From: Thermoanaerobaculum sp.
GTDB taxonomy: Bacteria; Acidobacteriota; Thermoanaerobaculia; Multivoradales; UBA5704
NCBI GenBank assembly: GCA_021154885.1
Contig: JAJKHS010000022.1
Coordinates: 43,433 to 107,432 of the forward strand
Direction: 5' to 3'
DNA length: 64,000 nt
The translations under genes and the position numbers were made by a program. Below, in pieces: positions 1 through 8,948 of this stretch. The stretch's first letter is position 1. Every line of letters begins with the position of its first letter. Under the pieces are notes generated by a model that was not told the origin of the DNA, ran no database searches, and worked only from the letters and a program-made list of their open reading frames with translations.

Positions 1-2
1 GC

Positions 3-941
3 GTCCCCGGCCGCAAGGCCATCCTCTACGTGAGCGACGGACTGCCGCTGACGCCGGGCGCGGACCTCTTCACCTGGGCGTCCATGCGCTCGAGCTACCG
101 TGGCGGCGGGAAGGTCTCGGGGTTGAGCGGCCAGGAATTCGATCTCTCGAAGCGGTTCCGGGAGGTGACCTCCCACGCCAGTCGCAACCGGATCACGATC
201 TACCCCATCGAGGCCTACGGCACACGGGTGGTCCGCGGCACGGCGCTCCAGGAGATCCTGGTCAGCAACCGCCAGAACGGCCTGCGCTTCCTCGCCGAGG
301 ACACGGGGGGCCGGGCGATGCTCAACGCGGCGGACCCCACGGCGGCCCTGCGCCTGATGAGCGAGGACCTCACCACGTACTACTCCCTGGGCTACACGCC
401 GGAGCGCCCCGGGGATGAAGCCGAGCACAAAGTCGAGGTGAAGGTGAGGGTCAAGGGGGCGCACGTGCGCCATCGCCAGTGGTACCGCGACAAGCCGGTG
501 GGAGAGGCCGTGGCCGAGCGCACCCTGGCGGTGATGCGCTTCGGGCCGGAGGACAACCCACTGGGCGCCTCGCTGGAGATCGAGCCGCCGAAGCAGCAGA
601 ACGGCGCGACGCTGGTACCGGTGCGGGTGAAGGTGCCGATCGCGAAGCTCTACCTGCAGGCGAAGGACAAGACCCGCACCGGCCGGCTGCGCCTCTACGT
701 GGTGGCGAGCACCGGCGGCACCACCTCCCCGGTCAAGGAGACCAAGGTGGTGACGGTGGAGCTGCCGGAGGGCGAAGCCGCGGCCGGGTCCCAGCGGGAA
801 TACGTGTACGACGTGGGCATCCCTTTCCAGGCGGGGAGCTGGTCGATCGGCGTCGCCGTGCGGGACGAGCTGGCGGCGACGACGTCGTATCTGCGGAAGG
901 ACTTCACGGTTCCGGGGCCGGTGGGTGCGGCGGGGCGGTGA
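3..941 (+). CDS. VWFA-related domain protein, 5'-truncated by window edge
   Basis: The reading frame is open from the first bases of the window, so the true start lies upstream and only about 312 C-terminal residues are visible. The first residues (GRKAILYVSDGLP) match the segment after the MIDAS region of the acidobacterial VWFA-related family. The text that follows, including the segment ending in YYSLGYTP, is the usual end of that domain. About 150 residues after it look like a beta-rich tail. The MIDAS aspartate/serine motif must lie upstream. Proteins of this family are usually exported; their function is not established. Two complete relatives lie at 2829-8143. Confidence 0.8.
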   Translation, partial: VPGRKAILYVSDGLPLTPGADLFTWASMRSSYRGGGKVSGLSGQEFDLSKRFREVTSHASRNRITIYPIEAYGTRVVRGTALQEILVSNRQNGLRFLAEDTGGRAMLNAADPTAALRLMSEDLTTYYSLGYTPERPGDEAEHKVEVKVRVKGAHVRHRQWYRDKPVGEAVAERTLAVMRFGPEDNPLGASLEIEPPKQQNGATLVPVRVKVPIAKLYLQAKDKTRTGRLRLYVVASTGGTTSPVKETKVVTVELPEGEAAAGSQREYVYDVGIPFQAGSWSIGVAVRDELAATTSYLRKDFTVPGPVGAAGR

Positions 942-947
942 CGCAGT

Positions 948-1370
948 TCAGGCGTCGGCTGGAAGGAGACGGAATGGACGCCCCTGTTGGCTCACGACGG
1001 CCCGGAAATGGCGGTGGTCGACGGTGAGGACCATAAGAGTTCTGAGGCGCTCGGCAGTAGCCATGACGGCGGTGTCGGCGAGCCCAAGCCCGAGATCCCG
1101 GTATTGAGAGATAATTTCTCGACAGCGTCCCAAATCCTCAACCGTGAAGGGTTCAAAAGTAAAAGCGCCCTCCTGGAGGCTCTTCAGGAAGTCCAACTCA
1201 GCCTGGACTCCGAGATTGGTAAGCAGCAGGTAATCGATCTCTGCAAGAATGGCGACCGGTATGATCAGCGGCCCCTGGTGGGAGTCCACCACCTTGCGAA
1301 CGGCAGAGTGGTGCAGGTCGTCAGCGTCGAAGAGCGCATACACCGCGCCCGAGTCCACTACGAGGATCAT
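948..1370 (-). CDS. PIN-domain VapC-type toxin
   Basis: This 140-residue PIN-domain protein is a probable ribonuclease toxin. The acidic metal-binding set is visible: D6 in the first strand (ILVVDSG), E44, D99 (LADTAVMA) and D118 (LTVDH). Its length is normal for VapC. The start overlaps the stop of the upstream ribbon-helix-helix gene by 4 nt, the standard antitoxin-then-toxin order with coupled translation. VapC toxins usually cleave specific tRNAs or rRNA, but the target cannot be read from the sequence. The pair sits directly behind a yhaM-like exonuclease gene on the same strand. Confidence 0.88.
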   Translation of the reverse strand: MILVVDSGAVYALFDADDLHHSAVRKVVDSHQGPLIIPVAILAEIDYLLLTNLGVQAELDFLKSLQEGAFTFEPFTVEDLGRCREIISQYRDLGLGLADTAVMATAERLRTLMVLTVDHRHFRAVVSQQGRPFRLLPADA

Positions 1371-1597
1371 TGGCGCTTACGCGCAGCCTCGAGAAGCAAC
1401 TCCTCCGCCCGCTCCGAGACGTCAGAGCGACCGCTATGATAGGCACCTATCCCCGTGATTGCGGGGCGTGGCACCTTTGGAGTGAATGCCGCGAGGGCGT
1501 CCTGGACGATCTGTTCCGGGCTCGTCGCGCGGGCTCGGGCAAGCTCGCTCAAAGTCAGCGCTGTCTCCTCATCAAGGAAAAGAGTCGTCTTTACCAT
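1367..1597 (-). CDS. VapB-type ribbon-helix-helix antitoxin
   Basis: About 76 residues. The N-terminus has the short beta strand and two helices of a ribbon-helix-helix DNA-binding domain (VKTTLFLDEETALTLSELA). The C-terminal half is charged and would wrap the toxin. The ATG at 1597 is preferred over an in-frame TTG at 1603, because a -10-like TACTAT (1610 to 1605 on the minus strand) ends 7 nt before it and there is no Shine-Dalgarno site. This suggests a leaderless transcript of its own. It overlaps vapC by 4 nt. Family autorepression through this promoter is expected but inferred. Confidence 0.82.
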   Translation of the reverse strand: MVKTTLFLDEETALTLSELARARATSPEQIVQDALAAFTPKVPRPAITGIGAYHSGRSDVSERAEELLLEAARKRQ

Positions 1598-1604
1598 AGT
1601 CAAA

Positions 1605-1610
1605 ATAGTA
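1605..1610 (-). promoter_or_regulatory. -10 box for vapBC
   Basis: Minus-strand TACTAT lies 7 nt before the vapB ATG. It has the same spacing as other boxes in this window and would place transcription at or next to the start codon. It lies in the 18-bp gap after the upstream exonuclease gene. Confidence 0.45.
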
Positions 1611-1615
1611 CCCCT

Positions 1616-2716
1616 CTAGGACCCGTGGAGTCCATCACCCGGCTCGAACAACGCGGCCTGAACCTCGATTTCCACCTCCTCCTCCTCTGACATCTCCCTC
1701 TCCCGCTCCTCCTCGGCGTGAGGCTCCACGAGGTCGAGCAGGGGCTCGGCCGGCCGCTCTTCCACGGGCGGCAGGTAGACGAAGCGGCCGAGGCCGCGGT
1801 GGAACTGCATGCCGGGAGCGGACTCGCGGGAGGCGCGGAGCTGGTTGATCTTCGAGTCCAGGTCGTCGATGAAGTGGAGGGCCAGGGCCTCGGGGGTCAT
1901 CGGCTCCACCGGCGAGGAGAACTCCTTCTTCCCCTGGTGGGAGAGGACCATGTGCTCGAGCAGCAGCCGCAGGTCCAGGGGGAAGCCCTCGATGGCGGCG
2001 CAGCGCTCGATGAGCAGGTCGCGGCCGATGACCACGTGGCCCACCAGGCGACCCTCGACCGTGTAGTCGTTGGCCGGCATGGCCCCCAGCTCGCGGAGCT
2101 TGCCGAGGTCGTGGAAGAGCACGCCCAGGAGCACCAGGTCGCGATCCAGGTCGCGGTAGTGGTCGCAGACCCGGTCGCCCAGCTCGGCCATGGAGACCAC
2201 GTGCTCCAGCAGGCCGCCACGGTAGGCGTGGTGCATGGACTTCGCCGCCGGGTGCTCGCGCAGGGCCTTGCCGTGGACGGCCAGGGTCTCGGCGGCGAGG
2301 CGGCGCAGCACCGGCCGCTCGACCCGCTCGGTGACGAGGCCTTCCAGTCGCCTCCAGAGATCATCGATGTCCTCGCGGGTGGACGGAATGAGCTTCGATT
2401 CGTCGAAGCCGTAGGTGCGGTCGCCGTCGGTGGCCTCGCGGCAGTCGTCGATGCTGAGCTGGAGCTGATCGCGGTAGTTCTTCACCGAGCCGCGGAAGGC
2501 CACGAACTGGTGGGGCTCGAAACGGGCGTTCAAGGCCGGGCTGTCCGCCCAGACCTTGGCGACCATGGAGCCGCTGGCGTCGGCCAGCTCCATGTCCAGA
2601 AAGCTCTTGCCGTTGCGGTCCTGCCGCTGCTCCTTCTTGGTGAGCAGGGCGAAGCCCTGGACGTTGTCGCCAGCCTCCCAGGTGCGGATCGGTGCGTTGC
2701 GCAGGATTTTCGGCAT
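1616..2716 (-). CDS. YhaM-like 3'-5' exoribonuclease (OB fold plus HD domain)
   Basis: 366 residues from the ATG at 2716. An N-terminal OB-fold nucleic-acid-binding segment (about residues 12-85, with LDMELADASGSMVAKVW) is followed by an HD hydrolase domain containing GVLFHDLGKLREL. This is the arrangement of YhaM, a 3'-5' exonuclease that trims single-stranded RNA or DNA. The C-terminal 50 residues are acidic and probably disordered. Longer starts are possible, but the OB fold begins just after this ATG. A TACTAT box (2736 to 2731) lies 14 nt upstream. The nuclease function is taken from the family. Confidence 0.85.
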   Translation of the reverse strand: MPKILRNAPIRTWEAGDNVQGFALLTKKEQRQDRNGKSFLDMELADASGSMVAKVWADSPALNARFEPHQFVAFRGSVKNYRDQLQLSIDDCREATDGDRTYGFDESKLIPSTREDIDDLWRRLEGLVTERVERPVLRRLAAETLAVHGKALREHPAAKSMHHAYRGGLLEHVVSMAELGDRVCDHYRDLDRDLVLLGVLFHDLGKLRELGAMPANDYTVEGRLVGHVVIGRDLLIERCAAIEGFPLDLRLLLEHMVLSHQGKKEFSSPVEPMTPEALALHFIDDLDSKINQLRASRESAPGMQFHRGLGRFVYLPPVEERPAEPLLDLVEPHAEEEREREMSEEEEVEIEVQAALFEPGDGLHGS

Positions 2717-2730
2717 ACGAGCGTGCCCCC

Positions 2731-2736
2731 ATAGTA
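2731..2736 (-). promoter_or_regulatory. -10 box for the yhaM-like gene
   Basis: Minus-strand TACTAT 14 nt before the ATG at 2716, identical to the vapB box. A leader of about 8 nt is implied. No Shine-Dalgarno sequence is visible. Confidence 0.4.
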
Positions 2737-2828
2737 GTCTCTCCCCGGAGCCGTGCCAACCGGCCCCTTTCAACAGGGTGTCCGCTCAAGCTCTGAACGT
2801 GGCACCGGCCATGCAAAGAGGCAACGCC

Positions 2829-5387
2829 GTGAAACTTCGTACCGCGACCTTCTCTCTCGTCTTGCCCCTCGCTCTCTGCGCCTTCCTGGCCGCCGGCCCG
2901 CTCCGGGCCGAAGGTCTGGGGGACAACGATCCCACCCTCTGGCCCGAGCCGGAGCGCGCCTTCTTCCAGGATGGCCCCGGCCTGCTCCTCACCCCGGAGC
3001 AGCGCACCGAGCTGCTGGGCCTGAGCCCCGAGGCGCGGGCGCGCTGGATCGAGGAGTTCCTCGAGCGCGATCCGATCCCAGAGACGCCGAAGAACGAGCT
3101 GCGCGAGGCGATCTCGCGCCGCATGGCGCTCGCCACCGATCAGTTCCTCTCCCCTCAGGACGTGCGGGCGCAGATCCTGTTCCTGAACGGTCCTCCCAAG
3201 GACCGCACGGTGCTCGACTGCGCCATGGTGCTCAAGCCGCTGGAGATCTGGACCTACCCCGGGCCGACCGGGACGGACGGCAAGCCCCAGGACCGCATGC
3301 TCGTGGTCTACAGCCCGGGCCCGCACAAGGCCTGGAAGCTGTGGCTCCCCAGCGACTCGAAGCGGGGGCTCTACACCCCCATCATGGAGTATTACCTGGA
3401 GCAGTGGGAAGAGCTGCCGTCGACGATGTCGGCCGTGCGCTTCGACCTCCAGAACTGCAAGGAGGCGAGGCACCTGGACGAGGCCACCGGCGTCCCCGGC
3501 CTGACCGGCGCGGTGGCGTCGAGGGGAAGACATCGCGTCCGTCCCAGGGACGCCTCCTCGTTCCTGGCCCCCCCCAAGGACCTCGCCCACTGGGCGCGGG
3601 CGGCGGCGGCCACCGAGCTGCCGAACCTCGCTCCGCACCTGAAGGTCGCCTCGGCCGAGATGCACTTCCCCGACCGCGATGGCCAGCGCATCGTCTCCCG
3701 CGCCCTGGTCTCCCTGCCGGCGGACGCGGGGTTCAAGCTCGCTCCCGAGAAGCCCGAGGTCCACCTGGTGGTAGAGGCGCTGGTGGAGCAGGACGGCACG
3801 CCGTTCGACGAGTTCCGCATGCGGTTCCAACTGCCCGCACCGAAGAGCGGGGAGCCGCTGGTCCTGGCCATCGACCGGCCGCTGCGCCCGAAGTCGAGCT
3901 TCATCATGCGCCTCAAGGTGAAGGACGAGCTGGGGGGCGGCGAAGCCTGGCTCTCGCGGGCCTTCCGGGTTCCCCAGGAGCCAACACCCGAGCCTCTCCC
4001 CGCCAGCGCCCAGGGGGGCCAGCTCGTGCCCGTCACCACGGCCTCCGGCAAGGACAGCCTCCTCCTCCTGCCCGCCACGGACGACATCGTGATGGGGCTG
4101 TGGCGGGCCTCGACCATCGTCACCGGCGAGCGCATCCAGAAGGTGGTCTTCCTGGTGGACGGCAAGACCCAGCTCACCACCACCAAGGCACCCTACAGCG
4201 CCGAGCTGCGGCTGGAGAAATATCCCACCGAGCAGACGGTGCGCGCCGAAGGCTACGATGCGGAAGGCAAGCTGGTGGCCTCGGACGAGGTGATCATCAA
4301 CCAGCCCAAGGGCGCCTTCAACGTGCGCGTCGTCTCGCCGGGCAAGGGGACCCGGGTGACGGGCAAGACCACCCGGGCGCGGGCCGAGGTGGTGATCCCC
4401 GACGGCCGCAAGGTCAAGTCGATCGATTTCCAGATCAACGACAAGACCGTGGGCTCGCTCGCCAAGCCACCCTGGGAGCTGGACGTGCCGGTGCCGGATG
4501 GCGACCTCGTCTACCTGACCGTCCAGGCCGTCCTCGACGACGGCTCCAAGGCCGAGGCCGTGCGCTATCTGCGGGCACCGGCGAACATGTCGCAGGTGGA
4601 CGTCAACCTCGTCGAGATGTACGTGGCGGCGACCGACCACTCGGGCAACCTGGTGCGCGACCTCAAACAGGAGGATTTCGAGGTCCTGGAGGCGGGCAAG
4701 CCGCAGGAGATCGCCAAGTTCGAGCTGGTGCAGAACCTGCCGCTCACCATCGGCATCCTCGTCGACACCTCGGGCTCCATGGCGGGCTCCCTGGTGGAGG
4801 CGGAGAAGGCGGCCGCCGGCTTCCTCCAGAGCGTCATGACCCCCAGGGACAAGGCCTTCCTGGTGAGCTTCGCCCTGCGGTCGCGCCTCGACATGCCTCC
4901 CACCGACGACGTCGGCGCCATGGTGCAGGCCATCGAGGGGCTGCAGGCCGTGGGGGACACGGCGCTCCATGACGCCCTGGTGCACAGCCTCTACTACTTC
5001 CGCGGCGTGCAGGGGCAGCGGGCGATGGTGCTGCTGTCCGACGGCGACGACAACTCGAGCTACATCTCCTTCAAGGACGCCATGGAGTACGCGTCGCACA
5101 GCGGTGTCGCCGTCTACGCCATCGGCCTCAACCTCTCGGTTTTCGACCAGGGCATCAAGTCGAAGCTCAACGAGCTGGCCGCTTCCACGGGCGGCCGGGC
5201 CTTCTGGACCAACAACTCCACCGAGCTGCCGGCCATCTACAAGCAGATCGAGATCGAGCTGCGCAGCCGTTACCTGGTGGCCTACAACTCGACCAACACC
5301 GACGCCCAACCCGGCTTCCGCCCGGTGGAGGTGAAAGTCAAAAGGAGCGGTATCAAGGCCCGGGCGGCGCGCGGGTACTACCCGTGA
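2829..5387 (+). CDS. Secreted VWFA-related protein with GWxTD-like N-terminus
   Basis: 852 residues from the GTG at 2829, which has AAAGAGG 7 nt upstream. An ATG at 2811 has no such site. A signal peptide comes first (about 1-27). Residues of about 30-160 resemble the acidobacterial GWxTD domain (ERDPIPETPKNE, ILFLNGPP) but lack the GWxTD motif itself. The middle is Ig-like and beta-rich. The last 270 residues are a VWFA-related domain with the MIDAS motif DTSGSM and ending ARAARGYYP. A close paralog starts 191 bp downstream. It is likely exported and a metal-dependent adhesion or interaction protein; the partner is unknown. Confidence 0.87.
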   Translation: MKLRTATFSLVLPLALCAFLAAGPLRAEGLGDNDPTLWPEPERAFFQDGPGLLLTPEQRTELLGLSPEARARWIEEFLERDPIPETPKNELREAISRRMALATDQFLSPQDVRAQILFLNGPPKDRTVLDCAMVLKPLEIWTYPGPTGTDGKPQDRMLVVYSPGPHKAWKLWLPSDSKRGLYTPIMEYYLEQWEELPSTMSAVRFDLQNCKEARHLDEATGVPGLTGAVASRGRHRVRPRDASSFLAPPKDLAHWARAAAATELPNLAPHLKVASAEMHFPDRDGQRIVSRALVSLPADAGFKLAPEKPEVHLVVEALVEQDGTPFDEFRMRFQLPAPKSGEPLVLAIDRPLRPKSSFIMRLKVKDELGGGEAWLSRAFRVPQEPTPEPLPASAQGGQLVPVTTASGKDSLLLLPATDDIVMGLWRASTIVTGERIQKVVFLVDGKTQLTTTKAPYSAELRLEKYPTEQTVRAEGYDAEGKLVASDEVIINQPKGAFNVRVVSPGKGTRVTGKTTRARAEVVIPDGRKVKSIDFQINDKTVGSLAKPPWELDVPVPDGDLVYLTVQAVLDDGSKAEAVRYLRAPANMSQVDVNLVEMYVAATDHSGNLVRDLKQEDFEVLEAGKPQEIAKFELVQNLPLTIGILVDTSGSMAGSLVEAEKAAAGFLQSVMTPRDKAFLVSFALRSRLDMPPTDDVGAMVQAIEGLQAVGDTALHDALVHSLYYFRGVQGQRAMVLLSDGDDNSSYISFKDAMEYASHSGVAVYAIGLNLSVFDQGIKSKLNELAASTGGRAFWTNNSTELPAIYKQIEIELRSRYLVAYNSTNTDAQPGFRPVEVKVKRSGIKARAARGYYP

Positions 5388-5458
5388 GACCTCGGCCGAT
5401 CCCGGCGGAATTCCATCTCCGGCGGTCTCCCCGCCGCCGGGCCCTCACCCCTGTCCCC

Positions 5459-5564
5459 TCTCCCGCCCCCTCCCACCCCCCTCACCGGGAGAGGGGAACC
5501 CGGTTGGAGCCGTCTTGCTGTTCTCCCTCTTCTCCCGGTGAGGGGGGTGGGAGGGGGCGGGAGA
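5459..5564. repeat. Long inverted repeat, REP/BIME-like hairpin
   Basis: Two perfect 34-bp inverted arms (5459-5492 and 5531-5564) flank a 38-nt loop. The arms are rich in C on one strand and G on the other and carry CTCACCGGGAGA at the inner end. The element lies in the 191-bp gap between the two VWFA paralogs. It could form a strong RNA hairpin and limit read-through, or be a mobile REP-type palindrome. No T-run follows, so it is not a typical intrinsic terminator. Confidence 0.85.
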
Positions 5565-5578
5565 AGAGGGCCGGGGTG

Positions 5579-8143
5579 ATGAGGGTCTTGGGTGGGGGCG
5601 TTCTGTGGCTCCTTGCCCTCCTCGCCCTCCCCGTCTTCGCCCAGACGCCGGCACCCGCTGCCGACGCCGACCCCGCCCTCTGGCCCGAGGCGCAGCGGGC
5701 CTTTTTGCAGGACGGCCCCGGCCTGCTGCTGACCCTGGATCAGCGGGAGACCCTCCTCTCTCTCGACGCGGCGGGGCGCGAGGCGTTCATCGGGGAATTC
5801 CTCGGCCGCGATCCGAAGCTCCTGGAGGGGATCGCGCGCCGCCGGCGGCTGGTGGCCGGCGAGCCACAGTCTCTCCTGCCGCAGGACGCCCGGGCCCAGC
5901 TCCTCTTCCTGCGCGGCCGGCCCGCCGAGCGGCTGGTGCTGGACTGCGCGGCCATCTTCAAACCGCTGGAGGTCTGGTCCTACCCGGCGGACGACGGCAC
6001 GAAGAAGGACCTGGTGCTCTACCGGCCGTCCAGCGGCGAGCCTTTCGTCCTCTGGCTCCCCATCGACGCCAAGCGCGCCCTCTATATCGGCGAGGCGCAG
6101 TACTGGCTCGATCAGGCGGAGGCGTCGTCGGGGGTGCGGCGGATCGACCGCTTCTTCTGCCCCGACTCCAAGCGCGTGGACCAGGTCACGGGCATGGACG
6201 GCATCCAGCGCAAGCAGACAGCCGGGACGGGGCTCTCCCGTTGGGACCTGCGGGGGCGGAGCGAGGAGACGATGCAGGACTTCCGCTGGGCCCGGCCGCG
6301 GGAGCGGGCCGCCTTCCTGGCCGCCCCGGCCGACCTCGCCGCCTGGGCCCGCGCCGCGGCGGCCACGACCCTCCCCCCGGAGCCGGCGCGGCTGCGGACC
6401 GGGGACGTGGCGGTGGACTTTCCGAGCTGGCAGGGCCAGCGCCTGACGACGCGGGTGCTGGTCCCGCTCCCCTCCCCGGAGGGGATGACGATCACGCAGG
6501 TCGACGGCAAGCCACGGGTGCGGCTGACGGTGGACGGCGTGCTCGACGCGGGCGGCGCGCCTTTCGAGACCTTCCGCCTGCGCTACCAGGTGCCACCCCC
6601 GACTGACGGAGCTCCCACGATGCTGCTGCTGGAGCGGGCCCTGCGTCCGGGCCAGAGCTTCGTGCTGCGGCTGCGCCTGCGGGACGAGACCAGCGGCGCC
6701 GTGGCCACCATGGCCCGCGGCTTCCGCGTCCCGCCGCGGCTGACGACGCTCCTGCCGGCCGCGGCCACCGCCGCCGCGGTGGGAGGCGAGATAGTGCGCA
6801 CCGGCGTCGTCGGCCAAGACACCCTCCTCCTTCTGCCACCGCCCGCCGAAGTGGTGCTCGGCACCTGGGAGGCCCAGACGGTGGTGACGGGGGACCGCAT
6901 CGCCAAGGTGGTCTTCCTGGTGGACGGCCAGCCCCAGCTCTCCCGCACGCGGGCGCCCTATGCCGCCGACCTGCGCCTCGCCACCTTCCCCCGCGAGCAG
7001 GTGGTGCGCGCCGAGGGCTACGACGCCAGTGGCGCGCTGGTGGCCTGGGACCAGGTGGTGCTCAACCAGGCGCGGGGCGGTTTCCGAGTGCTGATCACCG
7101 ATCCTCGCCGGGGGACCCGCGCCACGGGCAAGGTCCTGGCCCATGCCGAAGTGGTGGTGCCGGAGGACCACAAGATCGCCGAGGTGGAGTTCCGCGTCAA
7201 CGACCGCAAGATCGCCTCCCTCTCGCAAGCCCCCTGGCAGACCGAGGTGCAGGTCCCCGCCGAGGATCTGGCCTGGATCTCGGTGGTGGCCGTCCTCGAC
7301 GACGGCACCCGGGCTGAGGACGTGCGCTTCCTGCGGGCGCCGGCCAACCTGAGCGAGGTGGAAGTCGATCTGGTGGAGCTCTACGCCACGGTCCTCGACG
7401 GCGCCGGGCATCCGGTGCAGGGGCTGCCGGCCACGGACTTCGAGGTGCGCGAAGGCGGCCGGCCGCAGAAGCTCTCCCGCTTCGAGCAGGTGGGGAACCT
7501 CCCCCTGTCGCTGGGGATCGTCATCGACACCTCGTTCTCCATGGCCTCGTCGCTGCACGAGGCGCAGCGGGCCGCCACCGGCTTCATCAAGCACCTGGTG
7601 ACGCCGCGCGACCGTTGCTTCACCCTCTCGTTCTCCTCCCGGCCGGTGCTGCTCATGCCGCCGGTGGACGACGCCGAGGCCGCCGCCCTGTCGCTCGAGG
7701 GGATCACGGCCTACGGCCGCACGGCGCTCTACGATGCCGTCCTCGCCAGCCTCTACTACTTCCGGGCTCAGCACGGCCAGCGCGCCCTGGTGATCCTGAC
7801 CGACGGCGCCGACACCTTCAGCCACTCCACCTGGGAGGACGCCCTGGGGTACGCCCGCCGCAGCGGCGTCGCCCTCTACACCATCGGCCTCGGCCTGAAG
7901 CAGCACGAGCGCGGCCCGAAGGCCAAGCTCATCGAGCTGGCCGAGTCCACGGGCGGCCGGGCCTTCTTCATCGACCGGGCGGAGGACCTCGCCAGCGCCT
8001 ATGGCCAGATCGAGGCCGAGCTGCGCAGCCGCTACTACCTCGCCTACCAGTCCGACCGGCCGGCGGACAAGGACGGCTTCCGGGAGATCGAGGTGCGGAC
8101 GAAGAAGGGCAGGGCGCGGGTGTCGCGGGGGGTGTATCCCTGA
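5579..8143 (+). CDS. Secreted VWFA-related protein, paralog of the upstream gene
   Basis: 854 residues from the ATG at 5579. The frame is open back to 5384, but the signal peptide (MRVLGGGVLWLLALLALPVFAQ) fixes the start. Domain order matches the upstream paralog: signal peptide, GWxTD-like region (WPEAQRAFLQDGPGLLLT), beta-rich middle and VWFA-related domain with MIDAS motif DTSFS. It ends RARVSRGVYP. Many blocks are near-identical to the first copy, for example KVVFLVDG and the DDGTRAEDVRFLRAPANLSEVEVDLVE region, so this is a tandem duplication. Function is unknown. Confidence 0.87.
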   Translation: MRVLGGGVLWLLALLALPVFAQTPAPAADADPALWPEAQRAFLQDGPGLLLTLDQRETLLSLDAAGREAFIGEFLGRDPKLLEGIARRRRLVAGEPQSLLPQDARAQLLFLRGRPAERLVLDCAAIFKPLEVWSYPADDGTKKDLVLYRPSSGEPFVLWLPIDAKRALYIGEAQYWLDQAEASSGVRRIDRFFCPDSKRVDQVTGMDGIQRKQTAGTGLSRWDLRGRSEETMQDFRWARPRERAAFLAAPADLAAWARAAAATTLPPEPARLRTGDVAVDFPSWQGQRLTTRVLVPLPSPEGMTITQVDGKPRVRLTVDGVLDAGGAPFETFRLRYQVPPPTDGAPTMLLLERALRPGQSFVLRLRLRDETSGAVATMARGFRVPPRLTTLLPAAATAAAVGGEIVRTGVVGQDTLLLLPPPAEVVLGTWEAQTVVTGDRIAKVVFLVDGQPQLSRTRAPYAADLRLATFPREQVVRAEGYDASGALVAWDQVVLNQARGGFRVLITDPRRGTRATGKVLAHAEVVVPEDHKIAEVEFRVNDRKIASLSQAPWQTEVQVPAEDLAWISVVAVLDDGTRAEDVRFLRAPANLSEVEVDLVELYATVLDGAGHPVQGLPATDFEVREGGRPQKLSRFEQVGNLPLSLGIVIDTSFSMASSLHEAQRAATGFIKHLVTPRDRCFTLSFSSRPVLLMPPVDDAEAAALSLEGITAYGRTALYDAVLASLYYFRAQHGQRALVILTDGADTFSHSTWEDALGYARRSGVALYTIGLGLKQHERGPKAKLIELAESTGGRAFFIDRAEDLASAYGQIEAELRSRYYLAYQSDRPADKDGFREIEVRTKKGRARVSRGVYP

Positions 8144-8173
8144 GGCTTGGCCTGCGCGCCAGAAGGCCGAAGA

Positions 8174-8267
8174 CAGGGACGGCAGGGACACCAGGGACGC
8201 CAGGGACAGGCAGACTCGAGGCTGGAGCTTTGTCCCTGACGTCCTTGCAGTCCCTGCTGTCCCTGCT
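8174..8267. repeat. Inverted array of 9-bp CAGGGACNN repeats
   Basis: Four units of CAGGGACNN at a strict 9-bp period (8174-8209) are followed after 22 bp by four units of the complement GTCCCTGNN (8232-8267, one unit with a mismatch). The arms can pair into a long hairpin. It lies between the VWFA paralog stop and the rhomboid gene. The same unit and architecture recur at 43184-43276. Confidence 0.85.
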
Positions 8268-8333
8268 CTCCTCCACCAACCCTGCCTGCGGCCTGGCGAG
8301 ACGCCCTCCCCCGATTCACGATACGATGTTCCT

Positions 8334-8930
8334 ATGCCCCTCGGAGCCCGGACCCCTGTCACCACGTTCCTGCTGGTGGCGATCACCGCCGTCTTTTTGC
8401 TGGAGACCCTGCGCGGCGGCTCGAACGATCCACGGGTGCTCCTCGCCCTGGGGGCGGACTACCCGCCGCTCGTCCAGCAGGGCCAGTACTGGCGACTGGT
8501 GACCAGCATGTTCCTGCACATCGGCGTGCTCCACCTGCTGGTCAACGGCTGGGCCCTCTACCAGCTCGGCGGCCTGTTCGAGCTCCTCCTGGGCTCCGGC
8601 CGGCTCCTGCTGGTCTACTTTGTGAGCGGCATCGTGGGGTCGATCGCCAGCAACCTCTTCACCCGCTCCCTCTCGGCCGGCGCCTCGGGAGCCATCTTCG
8701 GCGTCATGGGCGCCCTCATCGCCTTCCTGATGAAGCGGCGGGGAATGTTGACTCCCCAGGCCAAGTCGCTTCTGATGCAGCTCCTCCTCTGGGCCGGGAT
8801 CAACGTCTTCCTGGGCTCCACGACTCCGGGCATCGACAATGCCGCCCACCTGGGGGGCTGTGCCGCGGGGCTCGTCATCGGCTTCTTCCTCAACGAGCGC
8901 CCGCGGTACGAGCCCGCGCCGGGATTGTGA
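8334..8930 (+). CDS. Rhomboid-family intramembrane serine protease
   Basis: 198 residues from the ATG at 8334. Six hydrophobic segments are visible. The rhomboid signature is complete: H67 and N71 (HLLVN), the catalytic serine S118 in GASGAIFG, and H172 in NAAHLGG. Rhomboids cut transmembrane segments of substrates inside the membrane; the substrate is unknown. The upstream gap carries the 9-bp hairpin, so it is probably transcribed separately from the VWFA gene. Confidence 0.92.
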   Translation: MPLGARTPVTTFLLVAITAVFLLETLRGGSNDPRVLLALGADYPPLVQQGQYWRLVTSMFLHIGVLHLLVNGWALYQLGGLFELLLGSGRLLLVYFVSGIVGSIASNLFTRSLSAGASGAIFGVMGALIAFLMKRRGMLTPQAKSLLMQLLLWAGINVFLGSTTPGIDNAAHLGGCAAGLVIGFFLNERPRYEPAPGL

Positions 8931-8948
8931 CGGCCCGCCGTAACGTTT

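Noticed and set aside
2361..5309. 982-codon minus-strand frame opposite the first complete VWFA gene
   Set aside because: His/Leu/Val/Gly-rich shadow without motifs; the plus strand carries signal peptide and MIDAS.
5378..8386. 1002-codon minus-strand frame opposite the second VWFA gene
   Set aside because: Same kind of shadow; no start site or domain supports it.
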